Origin: Herbinix sp.
Lineage (GTDB): Bacteria > Bacillota > Clostridia > Lachnospirales > Lachnospiraceae
Length of the DNA stretch: 64,000 nucleotides
Direction of reading: 5' to 3'
NCBI GenBank assembly: GCA_029256105.1
Contig: JAQSYO010000003.1
Location: 186,001 to 250,000 of the forward strand
Within the stretch, counting starts at the first letter, position 1. Each line of letters begins with the position of its first letter. Shown piece by piece: positions 25,345 to 33,265 of this stretch. The notes under the pieces were generated by a model. That model did no database searches. It saw only the letters and a list, made by a program, of their open reading frames with translations, and had not been told where the DNA came from. Position numbers and translations under genes: made by a program.

Positions 25345-26622
25345 ATGAATTGTTCTACTTTTTTTATGCCCATCATTACGCTGATCACAGCGCAAATCAC
25401 TGTCTTAGATCTGGCGCAGTTTCGTTTTGGATCAAAAAAGCTGTTCACTATTCTTAGCTTAGAGCTTGTAATACAAACAGCGGCCAGTAGTTCACTACTG
25501 CTATTCTTTGGTTATGACCAATATGCAAAATGGTTTTTTGTGACAATGGATATTCCTGCATTTCTTACGTTTTTTTATATTTCCAAGCGACGTGATTTAA
25601 GGGATTGGTTTACTATTCTAATCACTATTTTTTTGAATTTTTCCATCTCAATTCCATCAATGTGGTTTTCACTGCGCCTCGGAGGTGGATATTTATGGTA
25701 TAATCTTTTCCGACTTATGATTTTTGCTATCTTATTTTTCTTTTTACATACCGTTGTGCGTAAGCGATATATGCAGGTACAAAAAGAGATAGAAAAGGGC
25801 TGGGGAGTGTTCAGTATACTTCCGGTGATGGGAATCCTCACACTTTGTTATAAATATCTGCAGTTTAGCAAAAATGGAGATTTCTCTAATATTCTATTGA
25901 CTTGTATCATAACCGTATTAATCATGGCGACTGTTTTCCTAGTATTCAATTATGTATTTAACCAACTTCACGAAAAGTTCTTGATTCAGGAGGAGAAGCG
26001 TATCCTCTCAATGCAGAACAAGGCGCAACGAGATCAGTTTGAACAGCAAAAGGAAATGGCCGAAAAAACAAATCGTCGCTGGCATGATTTACGCCATAAC
26101 ACGCAGGAATTGATTGAACTATTGGAGACGGGTAATGTAGATATTGCATTATCTTATTTGAAAGAACAGCGAGGTATGGCCGAAGTTCCAAAAGTGAATT
26201 ATTGTCTTCATCAGGCGGTTAACAGTATCTTATGTCTTTGGGCAGAACGGTCAAGAAAGGCCGATATCGCAATTGAGATAAATGCTGATGTACCGGAAAA
26301 ATTGGAAATTGAGGCAATGGAGTTATCGGCACTATTCGCCAATGCTTTTGAAAATGCATATAATAGTTGCCAAAGGCTCCCGAAATATACACAAAAGTTT
26401 ATTAAGGTAGAAGCACATTATAACGGAAAGCGCCTGGCAATAGGCTTTATGAATTCTTGCGATGATGATATCCGGTTTGAAGATGGTATGCCAGTTTCTT
26501 CAAAGAAAAGTGGTGGAATTGGCACTCGTAGCATTGCCTATACCATTCGTCGATTTCGTGGTACCTTATATTTTGGGGCAAAGGATAAGGTATTCACCGC
26601 TAGATTTGTCCTTAATATCTAA
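25345..26622 (+). CDS. GHKL-type sensor histidine kinase (AgrC-like)
   Basis: The 425-aa membrane protein has about six hydrophobic segments in residues 1-210 without a large outside domain, then a coiled linker and a kinase domain. WHDLRHNTQEL (~246-256) is the His box of the AgrC/CitA-like GHKL class. The ATP lid region has NAFENAYNSC and KSGGIGTRSIAYTIRRF. The multi-pass sensor is typical for kinases that detect peptides or membrane signals. It is co-translated with the LytTR regulator (2-bp gap) and ends at a terminator, after which the presumed target promoter begins. Confidence 0.93.
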   Translation: MNCSTFFMPIITLITAQITVLDLAQFRFGSKKLFTILSLELVIQTAASSSLLLFFGYDQYAKWFFVTMDIPAFLTFFYISKRRDLRDWFTILITIFLNFSISIPSMWFSLRLGGGYLWYNLFRLMIFAILFFFLHTVVRKRYMQVQKEIEKGWGVFSILPVMGILTLCYKYLQFSKNGDFSNILLTCIITVLIMATVFLVFNYVFNQLHEKFLIQEEKRILSMQNKAQRDQFEQQKEMAEKTNRRWHDLRHNTQELIELLETGNVDIALSYLKEQRGMAEVPKVNYCLHQAVNSILCLWAERSRKADIAIEINADVPEKLEIEAMELSALFANAFENAYNSCQRLPKYTQKFIKVEAHYNGKRLAIGFMNSCDDDIRFEDGMPVSSKKSGGIGTRSIAYTIRRFRGTLYFGAKDKVFTARFVLNI

Positions 26623-26645
26623 ATATAATAATACAATATTTCTAG

Positions 26646-26687
26646 CAATCCTTGTTAGTTTGAACGCATAATAAGGATTGTATTTTT
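26646..26687 (+). terminator. Terminator after the LytTR/GHKL operon
   Basis: CAATCCTT (26646-26653) pairs with AAGGATTG (26673-26680), with TTA/TAA extension inside, then TATTTTTT. It separates the two-component genes from the small-protein promoter. Confidence 0.82.
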
Positions 26688-26691
26688 TACT

Positions 26692-26758
26692 CAATTATGC
26701 CAAAATACGACCAATTATTCCAAAAATATTGCGTTTCTTTTTCCTAATGAAGTATATT
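26692..26758 (+). promoter_or_regulatory. Candidate LytTR-activated promoter with 20-bp-spaced direct repeats
   Basis: CAATTATGCCAAAATA (26692-26707) and CAATTATTCCAAAAATA (26712-26728) are direct repeats with a 20-bp period. They end right at a weak -35 (TTGCGT, 26729-26734), followed after 18 bp by TATATT (26753-26758). Near one-turn-multiple direct repeats at a poor -35 box are the classic layout of LytTR-activated promoters. The regulator is encoded 1.4 kb upstream. Confidence 0.65.
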
Positions 26759-26807
26759 GAAAATAACAATTAGATAATATGTCATTCTTTTAAAGGAGCG
26801 GATTTTT

Positions 26808-27038
26808 ATGGTATCAATTTCTAAGAAAGATAGAACGGCAGATGTAGAAGCCAATCGTAGCAAGTGTCTAGAGATCATTGTAAAATCTACGGACTATTGC
26901 TTGTATTTTAAGAGGCACCCATATACAATTTTATGGCGGAAAGAGTGTTGGACATGCAACTTCAGCGACTTTGGAATTGAAACAGGAATTCCTTTGGAGA
27001 CAGGTAGGTGTATGTACCGGTTTCAAAGTAATAGATAA
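26808..27038 (+). CDS. Small Cys-rich protein, 76 aa, unknown function
   Basis: The ATG follows AAAGGAG with a 9-bp spacer, and the ORF ends 39 bp before a hairpin, so it has its own promoter, RBS and terminator. The protein is basic and has six Cys residues (SKCLEII, DYCLYF, KECWTCNF, GRCMYRF plus aromatic neighbours). There is no signal peptide or membrane segment. I do not recognise the family. The direct repeats at the promoter suggest that it is the main target of the LytTR/GHKL pair. It does not have the anionic tail or size of an AgrD pro-peptide. Roles as a regulator, metal-binding protein or secreted signal are all open. Confidence 0.6.
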   Translation: MVSISKKDRTADVEANRSKCLEIIVKSTDYCLYFKRHPYTILWRKECWTCNFSDFGIETGIPLETGRCMYRFQSNR

Positions 27039-27077
27039 TTATTAATCATACCTTTCACTATATCATAGAAACCATCG

Positions 27078-27107
27078 GAGCATATTATCTAAATTGATAA
27101 TATGCTC
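27078..27107. terminator. 12-bp perfect hairpin after the small Cys-rich gene
   Basis: GAGCATATTATC (27078-27089) pairs perfectly with GATAATATGCTC (27096-27107) around 6 nt, followed by ATTTCAT. The tail is only moderately T-rich. Confidence 0.7.
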
Positions 27108-27192
27108 ATTTCATGTGCATAAAATGAATATACTGAAATATAGTCATGTGTCTTTTCTATAAAAACAAATGTATTCGTGAAAGGAACAATTG

Positions 27193-27221
27193 TTGACAAG
27201 TGAATGAGTAAATGTTATAAT
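27193..27221 (+). promoter_or_regulatory. Consensus sigma-A promoter of the peptide importer operon
   Basis: TTGACA (27193-27198), exactly 17 bp, then TATAAT (27216-27221): full consensus. It lies 40 bp before the first ATP-binding-protein gene. Confidence 0.88.
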
Positions 27222-27260
27222 TTACCAAAATATGGAAATTATGAATAAGCGAGGGTTATT

Positions 27261-28271
27261 ATGATTAAGAAAGAGCTACTAAGAATCAGCAATCTTGTAA
27301 CATCGTTTCGAATTAACGACCAATATTATGCAGCAGTAGATGATGTTTCAATTAGTGTAAAGGAAAACGAAGTTTTTGCTATTGTGGGTGAATCAGGGTG
27401 CGGAAAAAGTGCACTTGCACTCTCCATTATGAATTTACATAACAAATCCTATACAGAGGTAAAAGGGAATATTTACTTTAAAGATAAGGATTTATTGTCC
27501 TTGAATGTTAACGAACTCAATAAAATAAGGGGCAAGGATATTGGAATGATCTTTCAAGATCCGCTTACTGCTTTGAATCCTCTAATGAAAATAGGTGCAC
27601 AGATTGAAGAAACTCTTACTTTTCATACTTCGTTAAGTAAGAAGGAAAAGCAAAAACGTGCCATGCAATTGTTAAATGATGTAGGCATTCAATCACCGAA
27701 ACTGACTTATGAGCAGTTCCCGCACGAGCTATCCGGCGGTATGAGGCAACGTGCGATGATCGCCATAGCATTATCTTGTAAGCCTTCTTTGGTAATTGCA
27801 GATGAGCCTACCACAGCGCTAGATGTAACGATTCAAGCTCAAATATTAGATCTTTTAAAGAAGCTACAAAAAGAGATTAAATCAGGCATTATATTAATCA
27901 CTCATGATTTGGGTGTTGTTGCAGAAATGTCGGATCGGGTGGCTGTCATGTATGCCGGACAGATCGTAGAGACAGCGGATACCTATGAATTGTTTTCAAA
28001 TCCAATTCATCCCTACACGCGTTCTCTATTTGCATCGGTTCCGGGTATTTCCTCAAGAAATAACGAAGAGGAACCATTGCACGTAATTCAGGGTATGGTT
28101 CCATCTTTGCTAAAAATGAAACGCGATGGATGTCGTTTTTCACCTCGTATTCCGTGGATTACTGCTTCCAGTCATGAAGAAAATCCGAAGTATCACGAAG
28201 TGAAACCAGGGCATATGGTCTTATGCACCTGTTATAGAGATTTTCATTTTTATGAAAGAAAGGGGATGTAA
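27261..28271 (+). CDS. Oligopeptide/dipeptide ABC transporter ATP-binding protein (OppD/DppD-like)
   Basis: The 336-aa ATPase has Walker A GESGCGKS (~43-50), signature [15 protein letters not shown], Walker [13 protein letters not shown] and the H-loop ITHDLGVV. These mark the OppD/DppD class, which powers peptide import with an OppF-like partner. The C-terminal extension has [10 protein letters not shown] and ends in CTCY; the usual motif at this place holds four Cys, of which the middle ones are replaced here. It is the first gene of a five-gene operon in the unusual order D-F-B-C-A, with binding protein last. Confidence 0.93.
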   Translation: MIKKELLRISNLVTSFRINDQYYAAVDDVSISVKENEVFAIVGESGCGKSALALSIMNLHNKSYTEVKGNIYFKDKDLLSLNVNELNKIRGKDIGMIFQDPLTALNPLMKIGAQIEETLTFHTSLSKKEKQKRAMQLLNDVGIQSPKLTYEQFPHELSGGMRQRAMIAIALSCKPSLVIADEPTTALDVTIQAQILDLLKKLQKEIKSGIILITHDLGVVAEMSDRVAVMYAGQIVETADTYELFSNPIHPYTRSLFASVPGISSRNNEEEPLHVIQGMVPSLLKMKRDGCRFSPRIPWITASSHEENPKYHEVKPGHMVLCTCYRDFHFYERKGM

Positions 28272-28273
28272 GC

Positions 28274-29200
28274 ATGGCACTTCTTGAGGTAAATAATTTA
28301 AATGTGTATTATCCAATCAGGGGTGGTATCTTAGGTGGTATTCAAGGATATGTAAAGGCAGTGGATGGTGTGTCCTTTCGCATAGAAGAGGGCGAAACCA
28401 TGGGATTGGTTGGTGAATCTGGCTCCGGTAAAAGTACAACAGGGAAGGCTATTATTGGCCTTGCCAAAATTACCGGTGGGCAGATCCTTTTCAATAAAGA
28501 AGATATTACAGAATACATTGGCAAAAATCATTCTCCTTATCGTAAAAGTGTACAGATGATTTTTCAGGATTCCTATTCTTCCTTAAATCCTAAGAAAAGA
28601 GTATTAGATATCATAGCGGAACCACTTCGTAATTTTGAAAAACTAACGAATGCGGAAGAAAGAAAACGAGTGGATGAATTATTAGATATCGTTGGCCTTA
28701 CCCCGGATACAGCTGTTAAATATCCCCATGAATTTTCTGGTGGACAACGGCAACGAATTGGAATTGCAAGAGCGATGGCTTTAAATCCAAGATTGATTAT
28801 TGCTGATGAACCGGTCTCTGCTTTGGATTTATCAGTGCAGGCGCAAGTTTTAAATTTTATGAAGGATATCCAGAAGCGATTTAAACTCACTTATTTATTT
28901 ATCAGTCATGATCTTGGTGTAGTGGAGCATATGTGTTCCACTATTGCAATTATGCATAAAGGGCGCTTTGTAGAGGCGGGCAAGAAAGAGAACATTTACC
29001 GAGATCCGAAGCATATTTATACCAAACGCCTAATTGCTGCAATTCCGGATATTAATCCTCGCAGGCGAGAAGAAACACAAGTATTTCGTGATAAAATCGC
29101 GGAGGAATACATACAAAAATATAACGAGTATTATAATGCAAATGATCAGGTATATGATTTGAAGAAAATAAGCGACAATCATTATGTTGCTTTACCATAG
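28274..29200 (+). CDS. Oligopeptide/dipeptide ABC transporter ATP-binding protein (OppF/DppF-like)
   Basis: The 308-aa ATPase starts 2 bp after the previous stop. It has Walker A GESGSGKSTTGKAIIGL (~48-64), Q-loop QDSYSSLNP, signature FSGGQRQRIGIARAM and Walker B LIIADEPVSALD. The N-terminal NVYYPIRGGILGGIQGYVKAVDGVSF is typical of the OppF class, which joins OppD to make the ATPase pair. The C-terminus ends in a basic/Tyr-rich tail and lacks the Cys motif. Confidence 0.93.
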   Translation: MALLEVNNLNVYYPIRGGILGGIQGYVKAVDGVSFRIEEGETMGLVGESGSGKSTTGKAIIGLAKITGGQILFNKEDITEYIGKNHSPYRKSVQMIFQDSYSSLNPKKRVLDIIAEPLRNFEKLTNAEERKRVDELLDIVGLTPDTAVKYPHEFSGGQRQRIGIARAMALNPRLIIADEPVSALDLSVQAQVLNFMKDIQKRFKLTYLFISHDLGVVEHMCSTIAIMHKGRFVEAGKKENIYRDPKHIYTKRLIAAIPDINPRRREETQVFRDKIAEEYIQKYNEYYNANDQVYDLKKISDNHYVALP

Positions 29201-29280
29201 AAAGAGGGAAGCGCGAAGAAAAGCATCATTTTTGGGAATTATTTATACCGCCGCAAACGGTGGAATGGAGGTATACAAGA

Positions 29281-30243
29281 ATGTGGAAAACAATAGTAAG
29301 AAGATTATTGATACTAATCCCACAAGTGTTTTTACTTAGCTTATTGGTGTTTTTACTTGCTAATTTTATGCCTGGAGATGCATTGACAGGTAAAATAGAT
29401 CCAAATACAACACCTGTTAGGCTGGAAGAATTACGTCAAAAATGGGGCTTCTATGACCCGTGGTATGTGAAATATGGCAGATGGGCAACCAATGCGTTAC
29501 AAGGAGATCTTGGAGAAAGTACGGCCTATAAATTACCGGTAACAGAATTGATTGGCCAACGTGCAGCCAATACCTTCTGGCTTGCTTTGGTGACAACGAT
29601 TCTAAATTATATCATAGGTATAACCTTGGGAATTTTATCAGGACGCTATAGCGAAAAATTTATAGATAAAGCAGTTGTCTTTTATACCTTTATTGCACTG
29701 GCGATGCCCTCCATTATCTTTGGATTAATAAATATTTTTATTTTTGTTTTTAAGCTGAAATGGTTTCCGATGGGAGGTACGGTAGATGTGAAGTATACGA
29801 TCGGAACGCTTTCTTATTACCTAGATAAAATTTATCATATGATTTTACCTGCTATGACAGGTGCTTTATTATACACAGTGGGTACGATACAATTCCTTCG
29901 TAGTGAAATCATTGACTTTAAGAACTCAGATTTTGTGGTCACTGCACGTTCCAAAGGAGTTCCGGAGAAAAAAGTTTATTCCCGTCATATCTTTCGAAAT
30001 GCTTTGCTTCCGGTAGCCTCTTCTATGGGATACGATATCACATTCTTACTCGGAGGTTCGATCTTTATAGAAAATGTGTTTTCCTATCCGGGTATGGGCA
30101 GACTCTTTTTGGAGTCAATACAGAGAAGGGATTACGCGGTAGTAAACGCTTTAATTATTTTATTTGCAGTGTTAACTGTGATTGGAACTCTATTATCCGA
30201 TATTATTATGTCCATTGTTGACCCGAGAATTAGAATAAAATAA
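29281..30243 (+). CDS. Oligopeptide/dipeptide ABC transporter permease (OppB/DppB-like)
   Basis: The ATG at 29281 is 8 bp after GGAGGT and gives 320 aa; an upstream in-frame start at 29260 overlaps that RBS. It has the N-terminal TM and LANFMPGDAL segment of the OppB class, about six membrane helices, and the EAA-type loop VVTARSKGVPEKKVYSRHIFRNALLPV. It should form the translocation pore with the OppC-like protein. The 80-bp gap before it includes a short ACCG/CGGT hairpin. Confidence 0.93.
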   Translation: MWKTIVRRLLILIPQVFLLSLLVFLLANFMPGDALTGKIDPNTTPVRLEELRQKWGFYDPWYVKYGRWATNALQGDLGESTAYKLPVTELIGQRAANTFWLALVTTILNYIIGITLGILSGRYSEKFIDKAVVFYTFIALAMPSIIFGLINIFIFVFKLKWFPMGGTVDVKYTIGTLSYYLDKIYHMILPAMTGALLYTVGTIQFLRSEIIDFKNSDFVVTARSKGVPEKKVYSRHIFRNALLPVASSMGYDITFLLGGSIFIENVFSYPGMGRLFLESIQRRDYAVVNALIILFAVLTVIGTLLSDIIMSIVDPRIRIK

Positions 30244-30261
30244 GAAGGGAGTGTTGACAAC

Positions 30262-31185
30262 TTGAGTAATATAAATATGAAAGTTCTAAGTCCGACAACG
30301 GATAGTATCTCTGACTCCTCCAGCCAACCCCCTTCCTTTGGAAAACTGGTTTGGAAGGAAATTAAGCATGATAAATATGCTTTGATATCATTCTTAATAC
30401 TAATGGCAATTTTGGTTACGGTATTTATAGGAGCATCGTTTATCGATTCCTCCACCACGACGAAGGTAAATTTGGCACTGATCAATAAGGCACCTTCTGC
30501 AAAGTTTATGCTTGGAACCGATGGTTCGGGACGCGATATGTTGACACAATTATTGCTTGGAGCTAGAAATTCCTTTTTAATCGCCTTTGGTGTAACTATA
30601 TTATGTGGCATTATTGGAATATTTGTAGGCCTATCGTCCGGTTATTTTGGTGGAAGAGTGGATAATGTTATCATGCGTATTTTGGACTTTTATGCTATGT
30701 TGCCACGATTAATGTTCATTATCGTAATTATATCGATTATACCCAAGTATAACGTTTTCACCTTTGTTATGGTAATGACAGTATTTGGGTGGCTTGGTGA
30801 TGCAAGACTAACTCGTGCCAAAACCTTACAGCAGAGCAATTTGGACTATGTAAAAGCATCGAAAACTTTGGGTACAAATAATTTTATCATTATGTTTCGA
30901 GAAGTACTTCCCAATATCGGCTCCTTAATTATCGTAAACCTTACTCTAAACCTAGCAGCCAATATGGGCTTGGAGACAGGATTGACCTTTTTGGGATTTG
31001 GATTACCCTTTAGTACTCCGAGTCTAGGTACCTTAATCAGTTATGCATCTGTACCAGAAAACATGCAAAACAGACCGTGGCAATGGTTACCGGCATCGTT
31101 ACTCATCGTAGTAATGATGTTATGTATAAATTTTGTCGGGCAAGCAGTCAAACGTGCTGCAGATGCCAAGCAAAGGGTAGCATAA
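30262..31185 (+). CDS. Oligopeptide/dipeptide ABC transporter permease (OppC/DppC-like)
   Basis: A TTG start at 30262 gives 307 aa with a polar Ser/Thr-rich head (to ~28); an ATG at 30277 is an alternative. The OppC-class layout is clear: one N-terminal TM, the outside segment with LGTDGSGRDMLTQLLLGARNSF, then the permease core with EAA loop DYVKASKTLGTNNFIIMFREVLPNI. It partners the OppB-like permease 18 bp upstream. Confidence 0.92.
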   Translation: MSNINMKVLSPTTDSISDSSSQPPSFGKLVWKEIKHDKYALISFLILMAILVTVFIGASFIDSSTTTKVNLALINKAPSAKFMLGTDGSGRDMLTQLLLGARNSFLIAFGVTILCGIIGIFVGLSSGYFGGRVDNVIMRILDFYAMLPRLMFIIVIISIIPKYNVFTFVMVMTVFGWLGDARLTRAKTLQQSNLDYVKASKTLGTNNFIIMFREVLPNIGSLIIVNLTLNLAANMGLETGLTFLGFGLPFSTPSLGTLISYASVPENMQNRPWQWLPASLLIVVMMLCINFVGQAVKRAADAKQRVA

Positions 31186-31211
31186 AAATAAAAAAGAAAA
31201 GGAGAGATTGA

Positions 31212-33068
31212 ATGAAGAAATTATTAGCAGTGCTACTATCAGTTATACTGATAGCCTCAGTTTTTAGCGCATGCGCAAAGGACGAGGAAACAAATGCCAC
31301 ACCGGAACCTACTGCTTCAGCTGGTGAAGTTACAAAAGAACCTGCAGCTACAGATGCAGCAGAACCAACAGAAGTACCGGAAACTACGACAGATGCCGCA
31401 AATCAAACAGCTTCCCAATTTCCCGTAGCAGTAGTCAATGATAATCAAAGTATTGAGGGTGGAATCCTAAAGGTAGCTTTGGTTACCGATTCCGCTTTTG
31501 CAGGAGTTTTAAATCCATGCTTTTATGAAGACAATTATGATTCTCAGATACTGGGGTGGTTTACAGAGCCCATTATCAGTTATGATGAGAACTTTGTAGC
31601 TGATCAGGATGGAGTGGCTACTTACGAATATGACGCAACAGCAAAGACAATTACCCTTCATATGAGGGAAGGTGTAAAATGGCATGATGGAGAACCGGTA
31701 ACCTTAGACGATTTAGTGTATGCCTATGAAGTGATCTGCCATAAGGATTATCAAGGCTTACGTTATTCTGAATCAGAAATGAATGTTGTTGGTGTAGAAG
31801 AATATCATAATGGTACCGCAGATACCATATCCGGGCTTGAGTTATCCGCTGATAAAATGACCCTCACCATTCATTTCAAGGATTTCTACCCATCCATTTT
31901 AGTAGGTGGTTTCTGGACAGCACCGATACCGAGACATTATTATGAGGGGATTCCTATAAATGAAATGGCTGCCGATGAAAAAACTCGTGCAACTCCAATC
32001 GGCTTTGGACCTTTTAAGATTAAGAATGTTGTACCCGGAGAATCTGTTGAATTTGAGCGCTATGATGATTACTGGATGGGTAAACCAAAGCTTGACGGAG
32101 TAACTGTTACCGTTGTTAATCCTGAGCTTGTACCAACGGCTATGCAGGAGGGCAGATTTGATGTAGCTACCTTCAGTGTTCAGCAATATCCTAACTATAA
32201 AAATCCTACCAATTATCAATACATAGGAGAAGTTCAGACTGTATTCAGTTATACCGGCTTTAAGCTTGGTAAATGGGATGCAGAGAAGAATGAGAACATC
32301 TATGATGCCAATACAAAGATGGCGAATGTAAAGCTACGTCAGGCAATTGGTTATGCAGTTGACAATGCCACCTTAGGGGAAACCTTCTACAATGGCTTAC
32401 GTTTTCTTGCAACAACCGTAATTACACCGAGACATAGCGCGTATCAGAATAAAGAGATGACAGGATTTGTTTATGATCCAGAGAAGGCAAAGCAGCTTTT
32501 GGACGAAGCAGGCTATAAGGATGTGGATGGAGATGGGTTCCGTGAAGATCCAAATGGAGAGCAATTCACAATTACATGGGCAACCATGGAGGGTGAAAAT
32601 GCTGAAACCTATGCGCAATTTAAGATGCAATGCTGGGCTGAAGTTGGTTTGCGAGTAGAATTATTCAATGGACGACTAACTGAATTTAACGCCTTCTATG
32701 AAGCTGTAGAAATGGATGATCCTGCGATTGATATGTATGATGGTGCTTGGCAAACCGGATATGATCCAAATCCGGATGCATTATGGGGACGTTTATCCTC
32801 TGCGAACTATACAAGATATACCAGTGATACCTTTGATGCCATAACAGATGATATCTCCTCTGATAAAGCTTGGGATAATGCATTCTTAGCTCAGAGATAT
32901 AAAGATTGGCAGCAGGCTTTCTTTGATGAAGCACCGGCTATTCCAACTCTTTGGAGAGTTGCAATTGATGCTGTTAATAACCGTGTAAAAAATTATGAAC
33001 TTACAGCTTCCGATATTAAGCTGACGGCACACTTAATCGAATTAACCGCAGAAGAGCCGATGAAATAG
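31212..33068 (+). CDS. Peptide ABC transporter substrate-binding lipoprotein (OppA/DppA-like, family 5)
   Basis: The 618-aa protein has a lipoprotein signal with lipobox FSAC (Cys21), a Thr/Pro/Glu linker (to ~75), then a family 5 binding domain: REGVKWHDGEPVTLDDLVYAYE, PIGFGPFKIKNVVPGESVEFERYDDYWMGKPKLDGV and a C-terminal EAPAIPTLWRVAIDAV. It captures peptides, or possibly other family 5 ligands, for the upstream permease and ATPase genes. GGAGAG precedes the ATG. It closes the operon. Confidence 0.93.
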   Translation: MKKLLAVLLSVILIASVFSACAKDEETNATPEPTASAGEVTKEPAATDAAEPTEVPETTTDAANQTASQFPVAVVNDNQSIEGGILKVALVTDSAFAGVLNPCFYEDNYDSQILGWFTEPIISYDENFVADQDGVATYEYDATAKTITLHMREGVKWHDGEPVTLDDLVYAYEVICHKDYQGLRYSESEMNVVGVEEYHNGTADTISGLELSADKMTLTIHFKDFYPSILVGGFWTAPIPRHYYEGIPINEMAADEKTRATPIGFGPFKIKNVVPGESVEFERYDDYWMGKPKLDGVTVTVVNPELVPTAMQEGRFDVATFSVQQYPNYKNPTNYQYIGEVQTVFSYTGFKLGKWDAEKNENIYDANTKMANVKLRQAIGYAVDNATLGETFYNGLRFLATTVITPRHSAYQNKEMTGFVYDPEKAKQLLDEAGYKDVDGDGFREDPNGEQFTITWATMEGENAETYAQFKMQCWAEVGLRVELFNGRLTEFNAFYEAVEMDDPAIDMYDGAWQTGYDPNPDALWGRLSSANYTRYTSDTFDAITDDISSDKAWDNAFLAQRYKDWQQAFFDEAPAIPTLWRVAIDAVNNRVKNYELTASDIKLTAHLIELTAEEPMK

Positions 33069-33129
33069 GTATTGGCGCAAGGCTAGTGAATGGTTCTGAT
33101 AATAGGTTATTATGATATAAATAATGAAC

Positions 33130-33169
33130 AAGATGGTTTGCACCTGAATAGCAGATGCAAGCCATCTTT
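33130..33169. terminator. Hairpin terminator between convergent genes
   Basis: AAGATGGTTTGCA (33130-33142) pairs with TGCAAGCCATCTT (33156-33168) with one G-T, then TATTATTT. It lies between the peptide-binding protein gene and the convergent cyclase gene. Confidence 0.78.
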
Positions 33170-33265
33170 ATTATTTCAAAGGCTTTAAATTTGATTATGA
33201 AGTGTTCTTATTAATTTAATATCACTCTTAATAAATAAGATAAAATATTCATTTAGTTACCTACT

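Noticed and set aside
26808..27038. AgrD-type autoinducer pro-peptide
   Set aside because: It is too long, lacks an N-terminal amphipathic leader and an acidic tail, and no AgrB-like protease gene is nearby.
30132..30611. Minus-strand ORF of 159 codons over the OppB/OppC junction
   Set aside because: It overlaps two clear permease genes and lacks an RBS and known motifs.
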